NCBI GenBank assembly: GCA_973895155.1
Contig: OZ316899.1
Coordinates: 7,688,001-7,752,000, forward strand
Length of the DNA stretch: 64,000 nucleotides
Source: Marsupella aquatica
Lineage: Eukaryota; Marchantiophyta
Direction: 5' to 3'
Positions 11,225 to 22,463 of the stretch are shown here, in pieces. The position numbers and the translations under genes were made by a program. The notes under the pieces were generated by a model. That model saw only the letters and a list, made by a program, of their open reading frames with translations. It made no database searches and was not told the origin of the DNA. The stretch's first letter is position 1; the number at the start of each line of letters is the position of its first letter.

Positions 11225-12270
11225 GGTCCAAATCTCAAAGACCCTTGTTGACAATGGATAGCGGGCAATACTAAGACGTGTCAACATCTCAGAGTCTTGT
11301 CCCAAAGAGGGAATGGGGCCCACAATATGAGTCCAAATCTCAAACACCCTCGCCAAGAATGGATAGCGGGCCAATACAAAGACCTCTTAACCTCTAAACC
11401 TCATAGTGGGCCAACCTCACAGTACATACCCTTGGGTGGGGTATACAAAGCTGCAATGAGACAACACCGATAGATCTCGGAGACCCTCTCCGAGATGGCG
11501 TGGTGTGCCACATCTGGCAGTCATCTTGTTTTGAGACACTCGCAAAAGAGGGATGTGGACAAGGAAGTTGACAATCTAAATCCAATAAGACCCCTGCTCC
11601 ATGTCAGAGACCCTTGCCAAGATAGAAAGGCATGCCCCAAATGTCTTCACTTTATCTAGGAGACAGTTGCCGATGAAGAATTTTGGACACCTTGTACTCT
11701 TGGAGACCCTCTTCGAGAAGGAGTAGTGTGCATGAAATGACAATGCCTCTAAACTCTTGGACCGTATCACGGGAGGAAAGGTAAGGCAGATCAGGCATCC
11801 TGTCTCTCGGAGACCCTCTCCGAGATGGAATTGAGAGGCACTAGTCCCCCGCCAAAGGACCCAAGATGTCGGAGACCCTCGCCAAAATGGGACTGTGGAA
11901 CTATAAACGCTTCTCCATACCATAAATCCATCAACTTTTTACAATTATCCGTACAAAACGACTTGAAAACTCCAAATTGGGCATTTTCTCCTCTACCATG
12001 CTTGGATATATCTTGGAGACCCTCGTCAAAATGGGATTATGGAACTAGAAATGCTTCTCCCTACCATTAATCCATAATTTTTTAACAAATATCCTTACAA
12101 ACTGGCGTTTTCTCTCCTTTACAATGCTCGAATATATCTCAGAGAGGCTCGCTGAGTATGATATGCACTCCAAACAACTGACACCAAACTCTGAAGTAGA
12201 CCTGCGCCAAGGAGACAATCTGGCAATCATACATCCAAATCCATCTCAGAGACCCTCGCCAAGTAAGAGA
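11225..12270. repeat. Irregularly spaced hairpin repeats based on TCTCGGAGA-CCC-TCTCCGAGA
   Basis: Two near-perfect inverted repeats lie at 11474-11496 (10-bp arms ATCTCGGAGA and TCTCCGAGAT, loop CCC) and 11805-11825 (9-bp arms). Decayed relatives, all containing AGACCCT, occur near 11233, 11343, 11604, 11704, 11870, 12017, 12137 and 12243. Spacing is uneven (about 65-150 bp) and the DNA between them differs, unlike an ordinary satellite. The same AGACCCTCGCCGAG core is built into the adjacent 158-bp satellite. Confidence 0.7.
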
Positions 12271-13008
12271 CAGAATCAAAAGTCGATGTTGAACAGTCAA
12301 TGTTGAAAAGTCAACAAATTTCCCACTAAGAAACTCTTGCTTATAAAGGAGCGTGGGCCCCAGGAGTCCCGAATAGATCTCAGAGACCCTCACCAAGTAG
12401 GAGTAGGGATAACAAGTTGATGATGCTCCGACTCAGAGAGTCAATGTTGAACAATCAATGTTGAAAAGACAACAAATTTCCTACTAAGAAACTCTCGCTT
12501 ATATAGGAGTGTGGGCCCCAAGAATCACAAATAGATCTCAAAGACCCTCGCCGAGTAGGAGTAGGGATAACAAGTCGATGGTGCTCCGACTCAGAGAGTC
12601 GATGTTGAACAGTCAATGTTGAAAAGACAACAAAATTCCTACTAAGAAACTCTCGCTTGCACAGGGGTGTGGGCCCCAGGAGTCCCAAATAGATCTCAAA
12701 GACCCTCGCCGAGTAGGAGTAGGGATAACAAGTCGATGGTGCTCCGACTCAGAGAGTCGATGTTGAACAGTCAATGTTGAAAAGACAACAAATTTCCTAC
12801 TGAGAAACTCTCGCTTGCACAGGAGTGTGGGCCCTAGGAGTCCCGAATAGATCACAGAGACCCTTGTCGAGTAGGAGTAGGGATAAAAAGTCGATGATGC
12901 TCAGACTCGGAGAGTCAATGTTAAACAGTCAATGTTGAAAAGACAACAAATTTCCTATTGAGAAACTCTCACTTACATGCCCTAGGAGTCCCGAATAGAT
13001 CTCAAAGA
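12217..13008. repeat. 158-bp satellite array (about 5 units)
   Basis: The AGATCTCAAAGACCCT position recurs at 12375, 12533, 12691, 12849 and 12997, a 158-bp period in three of the four steps. Units share CAATGTTGAAAAGACAACAA, CTCTCGCTT and GTGTGGGCCC. The last unit is interrupted at 13008 by the large DNA transposon and resumes at 29666 with AAGACCCTTGTCGAG. Confidence 0.9.
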
Positions 13009-13033
13009 ATCAATACTTTCACTAACTCTGGAA
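13009..13033 (+). repeat. Left terminal inverted repeat of the 16.7-kb transposon
   Basis: Begins ATCAATACTTTCACTAACTC. The reverse complement of the right end begins ATTAGTGATTTCACTAATTC. The two agree at 20 of 25 positions, with the perfect core TTTCACTAA. The AAGA target copy precedes it. Confidence 0.75.
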
Positions 13034-14207
13034 TATTATAGTCCACTTGGAATTTTGATAGTGTACTTTTGGAAAATTGAATGTTACTTTTTAGAAATTT
13101 GAAAACATAGTTTTTGAGTTTTAAATAAGGGTTCTAAACAATTCCAATTTTCTTCCGGATACTTCAGCACCAATTTTGGAAACTTCAAGTTGTGATTTGG
13201 TACAAACTTTTGAGACATAACATAAGAAAAGGGGCTTAGGTTCACACGTTGTTAACTTCATCCCAATGAGTTTTTTAATAGATAGAGACCAGCCACGAAA
13301 AGCCACACGACAAGGGGGAACAAGCAACCTCACACACAACAAAGAACATGCACAACATACCCCTAAAAGCCCCCAAAAGAAGAGGGTCAGAGAGTCGCAC
13401 AAGAGTAAAGAGTAAAAGCTCAACAACAAGAGTCGCCCTGACACCTAAGGGGCACGACGGAACAAAAGGTGCACTCAAAGCTTCAATGAAGAGTAAGATA
13501 CTGGAGATGACTACATATGATCATAAAAAGTGGGCGGGACCAAGTGTAACAGTCCAGAGGAGCATATAGTTTAGCAAGCAGTTTTGCAAGCTTTATCGAT
13601 TCCTAGAATGATGCATACAGGAATTCTACATGTCTTGTTGTGAGGGAGGAGTATGATAGACGGAGGACTTTGCACAAGCCGTTCATCCGCACTCGAGCGC
13701 AAGCCACTCTCCTCCACCAACACACGCAATAGGAGAAGGCATCGTGAGAACAAAGGCTCCTCTATACTCTCTCCTCCCATCCCACACGCAGAGGGAGAAG
13801 CGGCGTGTGAAAAGAGGCTCCTCTCTGCCGAAGACCAAGTCGCTCCAGAAATAGAAGGGCAAAGAACAAGGGGATTGCAAATGAAAGAGCACCAACATCC
13901 AATTTGCATAACAAAACAACATTCCACATTTGTACACATAAAGATAAGCTTGGTATATTCATAGGAAACATATGTGCCTAACAAAAATTCTGGTTGATGT
14001 CAGCGTAGGCATCCCTGAAATCAACCTCCCATGCTCAGAAACACCAAAGCCTCCCAAGCGGAAAACACTAAGGCGGGAAACGCAAGCACTTTTTGTTCAC
14101 ACCTCAACACGATGCACGATCAACTAACAAATTCCTACGCGATGATCGCATTCGCACAAAAAATAGCTCCAAAACACCTCCCGATAGCTGACTCCAGAAT
14201 GCCTCAT
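13034..14207. other. Left subterminal region of the transposon
   Basis: AT-rich DNA with several TTTGGAAA-type words (for example TTTTGGAAACTTCAAG near 13177, matched by TTTTGGAAACTTCATT near 29560), typical of subterminal transposase-binding repeats. At about 13690-13830 there are two AGGCTCCTCT.TACTCTC-like stretches in mirrored order. Open frames here (such as 13571-13984 minus) look like chance frames; I support no gene. Confidence 0.45.
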
Positions 14208-14693
14208 TCAATCGTTCCAGGATGATGGCATCCACTTGTTGGAGTCCGCATTATCGCTATCTAGAAATTCTTCCCTTGCCCATTCCTTCAAACTTCTCTC
14301 GGAGCTTCGTTTCTTCTTCAAAGGTCCGTAATACTCAGCCAAATGCTCCCTCTTCCAACGACGCCTCATCTTTCAACATTCCTCCCGACGGATCCTCTTT
14401 TGTTGCCCCTTTGCGGCCTTTGTCAGCTTCTTCTCTTTCTCTTTCTGTTCCTCCTCCACCTCATCTGCAACAGGTGCCTGGTCATTTGTATTGTCATGAC
14501 TAACCACAGTTTGGTTGCCAAGAGGAGGAATGGTTTCTGTTCTTGCAACAACTCTAGAGTCAAAACTATCGGATGGCTTCGAGCACACAGAGAAGTTGGA
14601 CCGCTCCTCATTTGCATTCTCTGCCTGTAATGCTCTAGAACTCTTCTCCGCATGTAATGCCGAAGAACTCCTCACTCGTCTCCGAGGTGCCAT
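14208..14693 (-). pseudogene. Basic/acidic low-complexity protein, function unknown
   Basis: Starts MAPRRRVRSSS at 14693 and has an acidic-Lys stretch (EEEQKEKEKKLTKAAKG). After an in-frame TGA following RIRREEC it continues in the same frame with HLAEYYGPLKKKRSSERSL and KEWAREEFLDSD before the stop at 14208. The continuation of sensible codons past the stop suggests a real gene with one nonsense mutation. It lies in the left arm of the transposon on the transposase strand. Not recognised; the charged composition suggests a nuclear protein, which is inference. Confidence 0.45.
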
Positions 14694-14850
14694 TATGAAA
14701 GTTAAGGAAAATCACCACAATCCAAAATGGTTGTCAAGCGCTCAATTTGGGAAAGGAAGATTTGATCAGAAGGAGAGAGATGTTGGAGACTGAGCCAGAA
14801 GTTCATCACAAAACATAACTTGAAGGAGAGAAACAAGCCTCTTGAATAAA

Positions 14851-15568
14851 GGTGTGTGTGATGAGATCAGGGATTTGCAAGTCATAAGTTCATTATGACA
14901 TCCTAAGCGAGCCTCATGTGGCACAATTGTGATACTAAAACCCGTGACCTGGCACCACACCATCATTGTGGCCACAACGGACCCGAGCCATAGGGCGACA
15001 TGCGCGCCATTGCAGTGAAAATGAAATTCAGTACAAGTACACACCTTTCACTTTCCGAAGGTCATAATGATCCTAGAGCTGAGTAGTCCGGCCTACACGA
15101 GCCTTGTACAGAAAGTGACTGGAACCAACCAGCGCCAACCTTGCCTATTGTTCTCCCACGGTCCTCAACCCGACAATTAGTACCTGTCGTGTGAATATGG
15201 GTGTGTGTGATGAGATCCGGGATTTGCAAGTCATAAGTTGATTATGACATCCTACGCGAGCCTCGTGTAGCACAATTATGATACAAAAACACCTGTCAAT
15301 TTAACCTCAATAACGGAGGAAATTGAGCTCATCCCACCCAAATCTCATGATCCGGCACCAAACCATCATTGTGGTCACAACGGACACGAGCCAAAGGTCG
15401 ACATGCATGCCATTGCAGTGAATGTGACACACCTTTCACTTTCCAAAGCTCAAAATGATCCTTGAGCTAAGTAGTCCGGCCTACACGAGCCTCGTGCGGA
15501 AAGTGACTGGAACAAACCTGCTCCAACCTTGCCTAATGTTCTCCCACAATCCTCAACCCGACAATTAG
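14851..15568 (+). repeat. Tandem duplication (about 349-bp unit, two copies)
   Basis: GGTGTGTGTGATGAGATC.GGGATTTGCAAG occurs at 14851 and 15200, and similarity runs through CATCATTGTGG.CACAACGGAC to CCCGACAATTAG in both. Each copy contains two versions of the 19-nt palindrome (14903, 15093; 15252, 15481). A further palindromic ATGCGAGTCTCGCAT lies at 15599. No gene is supported here. Confidence 0.8.
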
Positions 15569-15727
15569 GACGTGCCATGCATCACCAAGTGTCTTCCATG
15601 CGAGTCTCGCATCGAGAAAGGATTTTAGTTCTCCTCAATCGTTTCTCTAATGTAAACCTTCACACTTTCCAAAACTCTTGCTGGAACTTTTACCTTTGCA
15701 TCGTCGGGTCCATTCAACTTGGAACTC

Positions 15728-18713
15728 TTACGACACAATCGATTGCTTTTGCAAGCCAAAATCATTGCCGAATTGTGGTTTCAAATTCATCGGTGGGTCA
15801 AATAATACCAAATCTTCTAGAGGACTAAATCTTGACCTCTCACGCTCAGAAGGGTGTCCGACAAAGATTTTTTGCCTCTCTTCTTCATCTTCTTGAAGCT
15901 CTCTTTCCAGATTATGCATCACCCCATTGTCTTCGCTTGGGTTGGTATCCACGTTCTGACCATCCTGACGATACCCAGTTCCATGGTTCGTTCGAGGCCA
16001 GAATCCATCAAGTAATGGATAATCTACCCCTGCTAGCGAAGGAGAGCAAACTGTGTCCTGAAACACAGAAACAGTGTTTTCCCAGTATTGAATCTCTGGA
16101 CTTCGAAGACGATATCCCTCTGATGTAACATCCTTCCATGCAGCCATGAGATATAATGGATCAAGTATTCCAAAATGTCATTCGCCCGCTTGTGAGAAGA
16201 CTCCATCCGCTTGGAATAAGGACTTCCAATTGGAAATTTGTATTGGTTTCTCTCTAAGTCAAACAACCAAACTGTTTGACCCTTTGTAGGTAGCCAAGGC
16301 GTATCAATTTTCTCTCGATATTGGTAGACTGGGACATTCTCCTTCATTGAGAACAAGATCCTTTTGACAAATGGTCCTACATAAGCTTTGTAAGATGCAA
16401 CTTTGCGGATGAACCTGGGAACCGGATGTTTCTTCTCGCACTCCCAAACCTCCGCCATCAACCCAAAAAATGTGGTAAGCTCTTGATTGTAGATCCTTAT
16501 CCCAACTCTAGAGAAGAAGGCATCCACATCCTCATGAGTGTGCCCCACCATCAAAAAGGAAAGAGTTACTGACTCAAACACTCCTCTTAGAACAAGCTCG
16601 CTACAGAAAGCCAGAACTGTCTGGTTCTTGTTATCCTTTCCCAAGTTATCAAGTTGAAGGTGGAGGTGTTGAGGAAGCGCCTTGAAGGGTAGGGATGTTG
16701 AAGGCTCTATGCAACTCTTGTGTGGCATCTCTGTGGCATATTATCACCAAACCCTGCGAAGTGAGCGAGAGAGATCTTTTTGGTTTCAAGGTATCCTACC
16801 TCAAAGGCACGCCGATCCAAGAGGGGTACAAAGATTGGATCTGTGACGTCAGAGGTGTTGAGAGCTAGATTGCCGGTCTTATCTCCCACAAACGATTTGA
16901 GATCACAAAATAACTTTGCAAGCGAAGAGACTGTAAAATCATGATCGCTTGCCCACAAACCAGAAAGGGCAAAATGTGCATAAATTCCAGGCTCCCGTCC
17001 ATGCATTAACATCCCCGTCAGTGTCATTGGTAGCGGGATTGATTTGCCTCCTTGGCTCTTGAGTGTAGAAGTCATTTTAGGGATTCCGGTCTTGGCTTGA
17101 TCCATTTTATCGTGAATCACAGACAAATATTTGTCGAGCTCTTGGTCCGCCGCAAGTTTTGCTGCATAGTACATACTCCTGCGTGATTGTTGTTCCAACA
17201 TATACCGTTTGCGCTTTGCCTTAATTTCTAAAATCTTATCCACCCGTTTCTCCCCCCAAAGTGTTTCTTTAATGGTCGTGCAGAGATCGCATTTTGCAAA
17301 GTTGCTCCGATCTTGGAATTGGAATTTGGGAAAATATTTATCCAAAATCTTGTAGAAGGTTGGGAGAGAGGGCGAGTGAATACCCAGGTTTTTGTTAAGC
17401 TTGCAAGCCTCTTCAAAAACATCTTTTCTCCCGTAACTTATTGGAACCCTGAAAACAACTTCCTGCTTGCCTGAAACACCAATTTTGTGAAGATGTGGCA
17501 TTGGTTCTGCACATTTCTGCAGGATACTTTGAATTGATTCTGTGAACAACACAACGTAGTCTTTGGTCTTGATGGTCCCTTGATTCCCATGAACACCAAC
17601 TTTTGCTCCCTCCATGTATCAAGAATACATTGTGTAAAATGTTCCTCGAGAAAATCCATGAATATTCCAGAAAGCTTCCTTGCAGATCCTGCTTCCCTTG
17701 AATACAATCATGCCTGGGGCGATGGTTTCATTGTCACGACAGTGAAGATGATTGAGCACGTAAGTGTGGTGCTCAACATGCAATAGACCATAGTACTCTT
17801 CCCTAATGTCAGTGACGGTCTCATGGAGTTGTCGTCGACAACAACTCTGTGAGCAACAATCAACCTGATAAAGAGTATCTATGGACACCCGAGACATCTT
17901 TTGATTGCGTCTTTTCTTGAGTCATTTTCTCTCCTTCTGGTTTGAATCTTGAGGATTTCTTTGTTGATTGTTATAGCCCCTTTTTGGCTTGATATATGAG
18001 AGAATTGTAACTTCCTCATCGTTACCATCATTCCGATCTAAAAGATCACTAAGACATTCCATTCCAGGCTCAATCCTAGTTTTGCTGATTGGCCATCGAA
18101 CTGTGCATGGTGATCCCTCAACAAATTGAGGGAACAGAACTTTTCCCAAGCCAGCTTCAATAGCTAGACTCAAAATATTCACACCAACATGATCTTCCCC
18201 AACTCGCTCGTTGTTAATGGACGCGAGAGGATGTGGGTTTATGATGCAACCTCTTGCGAGCAAGGTTTCTTCGTCGTCCTCATAGAGAAGGGCAAACTTT
18301 TTGAACCATGTGCTACGATCTTTCAGATCCTCCGCAAAAACCTCTGTCCCCTCCAGTCCGGTGGTTGATTCAGAATTACCTTCAATATTGTCAACTAGGT
18401 CATCAATGACATAAGGTGACTCTGTTTGACCTCCAAGATTCATGTCATTTGCATGGCGGACATCTTGCCGATCCCACAAAACAATAGAGTTCACCGACTC
18501 TCCTACTAGATCAGCTCCCGGATGTGGATACGGCAGTTGTGCGAGGTGAAAGAAAGCATTGTCCACCGCCACACTTATCCGTTCTACTCCAAGCAAAACA
18601 GAGTGGCAGGTGTCGAAAGGTAGAACACAAAAAACCTTTCCACCAGCAACTGGTTGTTCATTGATAAGCAGGTGAACGACATCTCTAGGTAGAAGCTGCG
18701 TTCTTGAAGCCAT
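15728..18713 (-). pseudogene. DDE-type transposase (DUF7869-like) with DUF8039-like N-terminal domain
   Basis: One leftward gene starting at ATG 18713. The N-terminal region contains PYPHPGADLVGESVNSIVLW, reminiscent of the DUF8039 domain of plant transposon proteins. It stays in frame through TGA at about 17922, a basic KKRRNQK segment and TGA at about 17619. The core follows: FAKCDLC (zinc-binding-like, about 17300), a basic KRKR region and SIPLPMTLTGMLMHG. The catalytic-like block LHLQLDNLGKDNKNQ then VGHTHEDVDAFFSRVG (about 16650-16505) is diagnostic of DUF7869-type RNase H-fold transposases. An 11-nt duplication of ATGCCACA near 16725 shifts the frame, and another shift near 16150 leads to an Asp/Glu-rich C-terminus ending at 15728. 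Expected role: cutting at the element's inverted repeats. Confidence 0.7.
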
Positions 18714-19231
18714 TTTGGATCTGAGGAAAACAATTGCAACAAAAACATCTTTTAAAACATCCTACACGAGGCTCGTGTGAAAGTCTCTAACTCTAATGTA
18801 AGCAAATATCATAGAACTGAAAATTCAACTCCTGTTTAAACAAGCAATGAAGACAGTCATCTAAAAAGTTGAATGTTCTTTCATTAAAGAGAAAATTCTA
18901 TGTATCTTAGACGAGGGGAACAACATATGTATCTATATACTCATGTTGTTGCACTGCAAATCAATGGAACAACGAACATGTGAACAATAAGACATATTGT
19001 AGTGTGTTATCTATGTATATGGAAAATGTAAATCTCTCTCTCTCACGCTTGGCCCTCAGATTGTTTCACGCTCTTTCACGCTCGCCTCGAACGATACGCT
19101 CTTTCACACTCGCCTCGGACTATAAAAGGACCTCGGACCTTGGACCTTGGATCATTTGTGTTTTCTATTTGTTTTTGCTCAACTCATCGGTGCTTGACAT
19201 TGTTGTGGAGGAGTTCGCACGTGCGAAGGGA
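18714..19231. promoter_or_regulatory. Divergent promoter region with TATA box at 19121
   Basis: This interval separates the leftward transposase start (18713) from the rightward coiled-coil gene start (ATG at 19232). TATAAAAG at 19121-19128 lies about 105 bp before that ATG, in a stretch of repeated CTCTTTCAC.CTCGCCTCG.AC. A palindrome copy, CTACACGAGGCTCGTGTGA, sits at 18762-18780 close to the transposase start. No obvious TATA box faces leftward. Confidence 0.55.
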
Positions 19232-19802
19232 ATGATGACTTCTTTGGCAAAAAATGACGCTGGATTACTTGCTTTGGCTGCATTGAGGAAGCTCAAAGGT
19301 AATTCTGACCTACATTTCTCTCTTTTCTATGGATTGTGCTAAACTTGAGTCTGCTCTACACGAGAGTCATGTAGAATGGGTCTCTTTCATCGAACCATAC
19401 TCTCTTTTTGAGAGCCCTTATGTCAGAATTTAGAATTTCCTGTTTAGTTCTACGCGAGTCTCGCGTAGAATCGTTTCTCCAATCTTGGAAGAAATGGATT
19501 TCTACGCGACTGTCATGTAGAAACTCAGGTTCTGTAGAGTGTTAAATACTTGTTCGGAGATAGTATCATTTGGAATCAAAACATTGTTCATGTGACTTTG
19601 TTCTTTCAACTTTTCTAGAGGAAGCGCTCATCGCAAGGATGATTTTGAGAAGATTTAGGGATTGTTGCAAAAAAGTATTTCTGCTTTTGATATGAGTTTG
19701 ATGGAGAATTCCATTCTCCAAAAAGCGTTGCAGGATGAAAAGGAAGCAATAGAATACGAGCGGGAGCAAGTGTTTGCAAAGTATCGATGGGCACAGATCC
19801 AG

Positions 19803-22240
19803 TGTCACGCGATTGACATGGGTCTTAACACCAAAAACGTCACTATGGGTGCCAAAATTATCTCCTTGTTCCTGAGGATCACGAAGGGATGTTGTGAAGG
19901 CCGGTAAACACCAATTTATGCCCTTAACACCAGACTATCATAGCAAGACTCCGTCACACATCACCCAAGCTCAATCCCTAAGAACCAAGGTTGGGAATCA
20001 GATCCTGTGCTCATGATAGTTTTGGTGAGAAGGGGTCTTCATATCGGGCCCGTACACACAGGGCCTAGCGCTACGGTGCGCATATGTCTATACGCATGCT
20101 TACTGTCATAGGTATATTTCTATTCCGCCACCGGAATGTTCCCATAAACCAGTGACTCCTGACCGGGGCAATGGCTTAGGGACTTCTAAGCCATTGCCCC
20201 ACCACTTTGCCATTCCACTCTCAGCAATCAGAGTTGTGACAGCCCTCGCCCAACCCACTTCAATGCACCCGGTACACCTCTCAGTGGCGCTGCTGGTCCC
20301 ATCATACACTCAGATTTCTTCACACACACACACATCCATGAGAGAAATGAGTCTTGAGAGGAAAAATCAATTAGATTCAAAGATGTGCACAATAGTTCAC
20401 TGAGAACACTTGATCCGAACACTAGGCCCGAAGGCTGTCTCCTCCAGATTGCGACGTGCTTGCCCTGCAAGCCCCGTGCTTGCCATGCAAGCTCAATCCT
20501 GAACCTGAGCCCGACTCACTCCAGATTGTGACGGCAAATTTGGACTCGAACCAATCCGTAATTGCCTTGCAAACTCAATCCTGAACTCAACCTCCTTCAT
20601 TGCACTTCATTCTTGGGGGCACGTATAGATCTCACACCTCCATTTGTCAAGTACGCATGCACAGTTGACTCGACTTCAAAGCTCGTACCAGGCCTAATGG
20701 CGATCTACCCCAGACTATAATGAGGCCCGGCCTCATGCTTGCCCTGCAAGCTCAGCTCTGGCCATAAATCCCTTAGTGCTCTCTACCAGACAAAGGCCGG
20801 GACTCCCCATGGATCACGTAGCCTTACCAGACTAAACTGTAAATGCTCCTCCTGCTGCCCCTCAATCAGTATCTCAGCCTCCTTAATGTGCGCACCGCAA
20901 ATCACATTGAAATCCTCCCCACAATTTACAATCACCAACACATCACCTATCACCAAGGCTCTATATCGGGGGAAAAGGACCCAGTTGTGTTGCCTACTAG
21001 AAAGAGCCACAATCCAGCTTGCAAACCTGGCCAACTGTTGTTGTGAAGCGTGGCTGATTACTCCCTAAGTAATAGCACAACCAAGCTCTCCCCAACACAC
21101 AGCTTCCAAGCCCAGCCTTCCTTGCACAGAGCTCCTCCCTGCTGCTCAATCCACATGAGATCACACAACTGAAGTTCTCCCCCCCTTGCCTCTACCGGGG
21201 GGCTGCTCTATATACTCTCATACTGAGCCCAAATGGGTGGATACTACGCTGCTGGAGCCCCATCCCAGCCCTAACAGAGCCGCCACTATCTCTAACTACT
21301 GAACCCTAACTCGCAACTTTATTTCTATCTCGAATTGGCTATGTACTTCGGATTTGGCCCTCCTCCATGGTTTTTGCGAGCTTGCGCCTCCTCTCCCAAT
21401 TTCTCTATTCAACCATTTGCTGCGTGGATAGTAGCGTTGGAAGCGGCTTGAGCTCCTCTTTCCAACGAGGTCAATTATAGCCGATTTGGTCAAATACACA
21501 GAGAGTTAATCCCCCACAACCGAGAGAGGGTACTCACTGCTACGCTAACCCGAGTTACATAGCTAACCCGAGTTTGGCTAACCTAGCTATCCTATCTAAC
21601 CTGAGTAGAGCTAACCCGTGGTCTCGGGTTAGGCCGCTACCCACTATCCGCTAACCTAGGCTAAGGTGAGCCTGAACCCGAGCTTGCCTATGCTAACCCG
21701 AGCCTGAGTTTAGGCTAACCCAAGTTCAATCTAACCCGGGATCAATCTAATCCGAACCCGGGTTAAGCCTAAGCTGAAGCTGTGCTGACCTGAGCTAAGC
21801 TGAAGCCGTGCTTACCTGAGCTAAGCTGAAGCCGTGCTTACCTAATCTAAGCCGTGCTTACATGAGCTAAGCCGTGGCCGAGCTTAGGTTAACCCGAAAC
21901 CGGAGCCGAATCCGCTCATTCCGGCCATAAGTTAACCCGTCACACTAATCACACCGTATCTTCCTTAATACACCTCTATGTCCCAAGTGTTTTATATCGA
22001 TTTTACTCGCCTTGACCAGATCTTTCCAATGCTCTTTACAGATCCGGATTTGGTGACATATTGAAAGAGATATGGTCACCGACCACCCGCGACATAGCTT
22101 TTATTTCCCTACTCTTAACGCCATGATTGCCCTTATTCTTGCCATCTTGCTAATTGTTATGCAATATCAATAGCTACTCCTTGCATACAGCAGCCTAGTT
22201 AATCAGATTAAAGAATAAGGACCATGTCATCGGCGTCACA
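19803..22240 (-). mobile_element. Solo LTR, family A copy 2 (2438 bp)
   Basis: Plus-strand ends are TGTCACGCGATTGACATGGG and ATCGGCGTCACA, flanked by perfect 5-bp duplications TCCAG (19798-19802 and 22241-22245). Sense orientation is leftward, judged by the TATA-hairpin core at 21179-21215. It contains the LTR-A small ORF (20783-21034 minus), the TTCCGCCACCGGAA block at about 20123, and GCTGAAGCCGTGCTTACCT tandem repeats near 21775-21860. It interrupts the coiled-coil gene of the large transposon, so it is younger than that element. Confidence 0.9.
20783..21034 (-). CDS. LTR-A conserved small ORF, copy 2
   Basis: Same frame as 5256-5603, with LFPRYRALVIGDVLVI and RDPWGVPAFVW preserved. The frame is shorter at its start here. 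No recognisable family. It shows that the frame is open in independent insertions, but the copies are similar enough that this is weak evidence of selection. Confidence 0.3.
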   Translation of the reverse strand: MARFASWIVALSSRQHNWVLFPRYRALVIGDVLVIVNCGEDFNVICGAHIKEAEILIEGQQEEHLQFSLVRLRDPWGVPAFVW

Positions 22241-22463
22241 TCCAGCATTTGACTACTTGCGACGTAGCGGCAAAGTCCATCAAAGCTTCTCTTGAGATGG
22301 AGAAGTTTTGAGATCGTGAAGTTCATGACTTGCGACAGGAGCTGGCCGATGGCCGAGAGAGGGAAAGACAATTGGATACCAAAGTGCGATGGATTGAATT
22401 GGGAAAAAAAATTGTTGCCTTCATGGCCACATGTGTGCGCATACTTTGAGTTAGGGTTCTCTT

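Larger units (their letters stand above)
19232..22451 (+). pseudogene. Coiled-coil protein gene, split by a solo LTR
   Basis: Exon 1 (19232-19298) encodes MMTSLAKNDAGLLALAALRK. A 320-bp intron (19299-19618, GTAATT..TTCTAG) holds three palindromes. Exon 2 has a frameshift and a TAG near 19655, then runs through SLMENSILQKALQDEKEAIE, strongly helical and charged. At 19802 a 2.4-kb LTR interrupts it; across the TCCAG duplication the frame resumes, meets one TGA, and continues with VHDLRQELADGREREROL-type coiled coil (read L as Leu, O as Gln) to a stop at 22451. Function unknown; the heptad-rich character suggests oligomerisation or partner binding. Confidence 0.5.

Noticed and set aside
12217-13008. 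Regular 158-bp repeats that might suggest a CRISPR array
   Set aside because: The repeat covers the whole unit with no unique spacers, no cas genes are present and the context is eukaryotic.
13571-13984. 137-codon minus frame in the left transposon arm
   Set aside because: Cys/Ser-rich chance composition, overlapped by other frames, no motif or splice signals.
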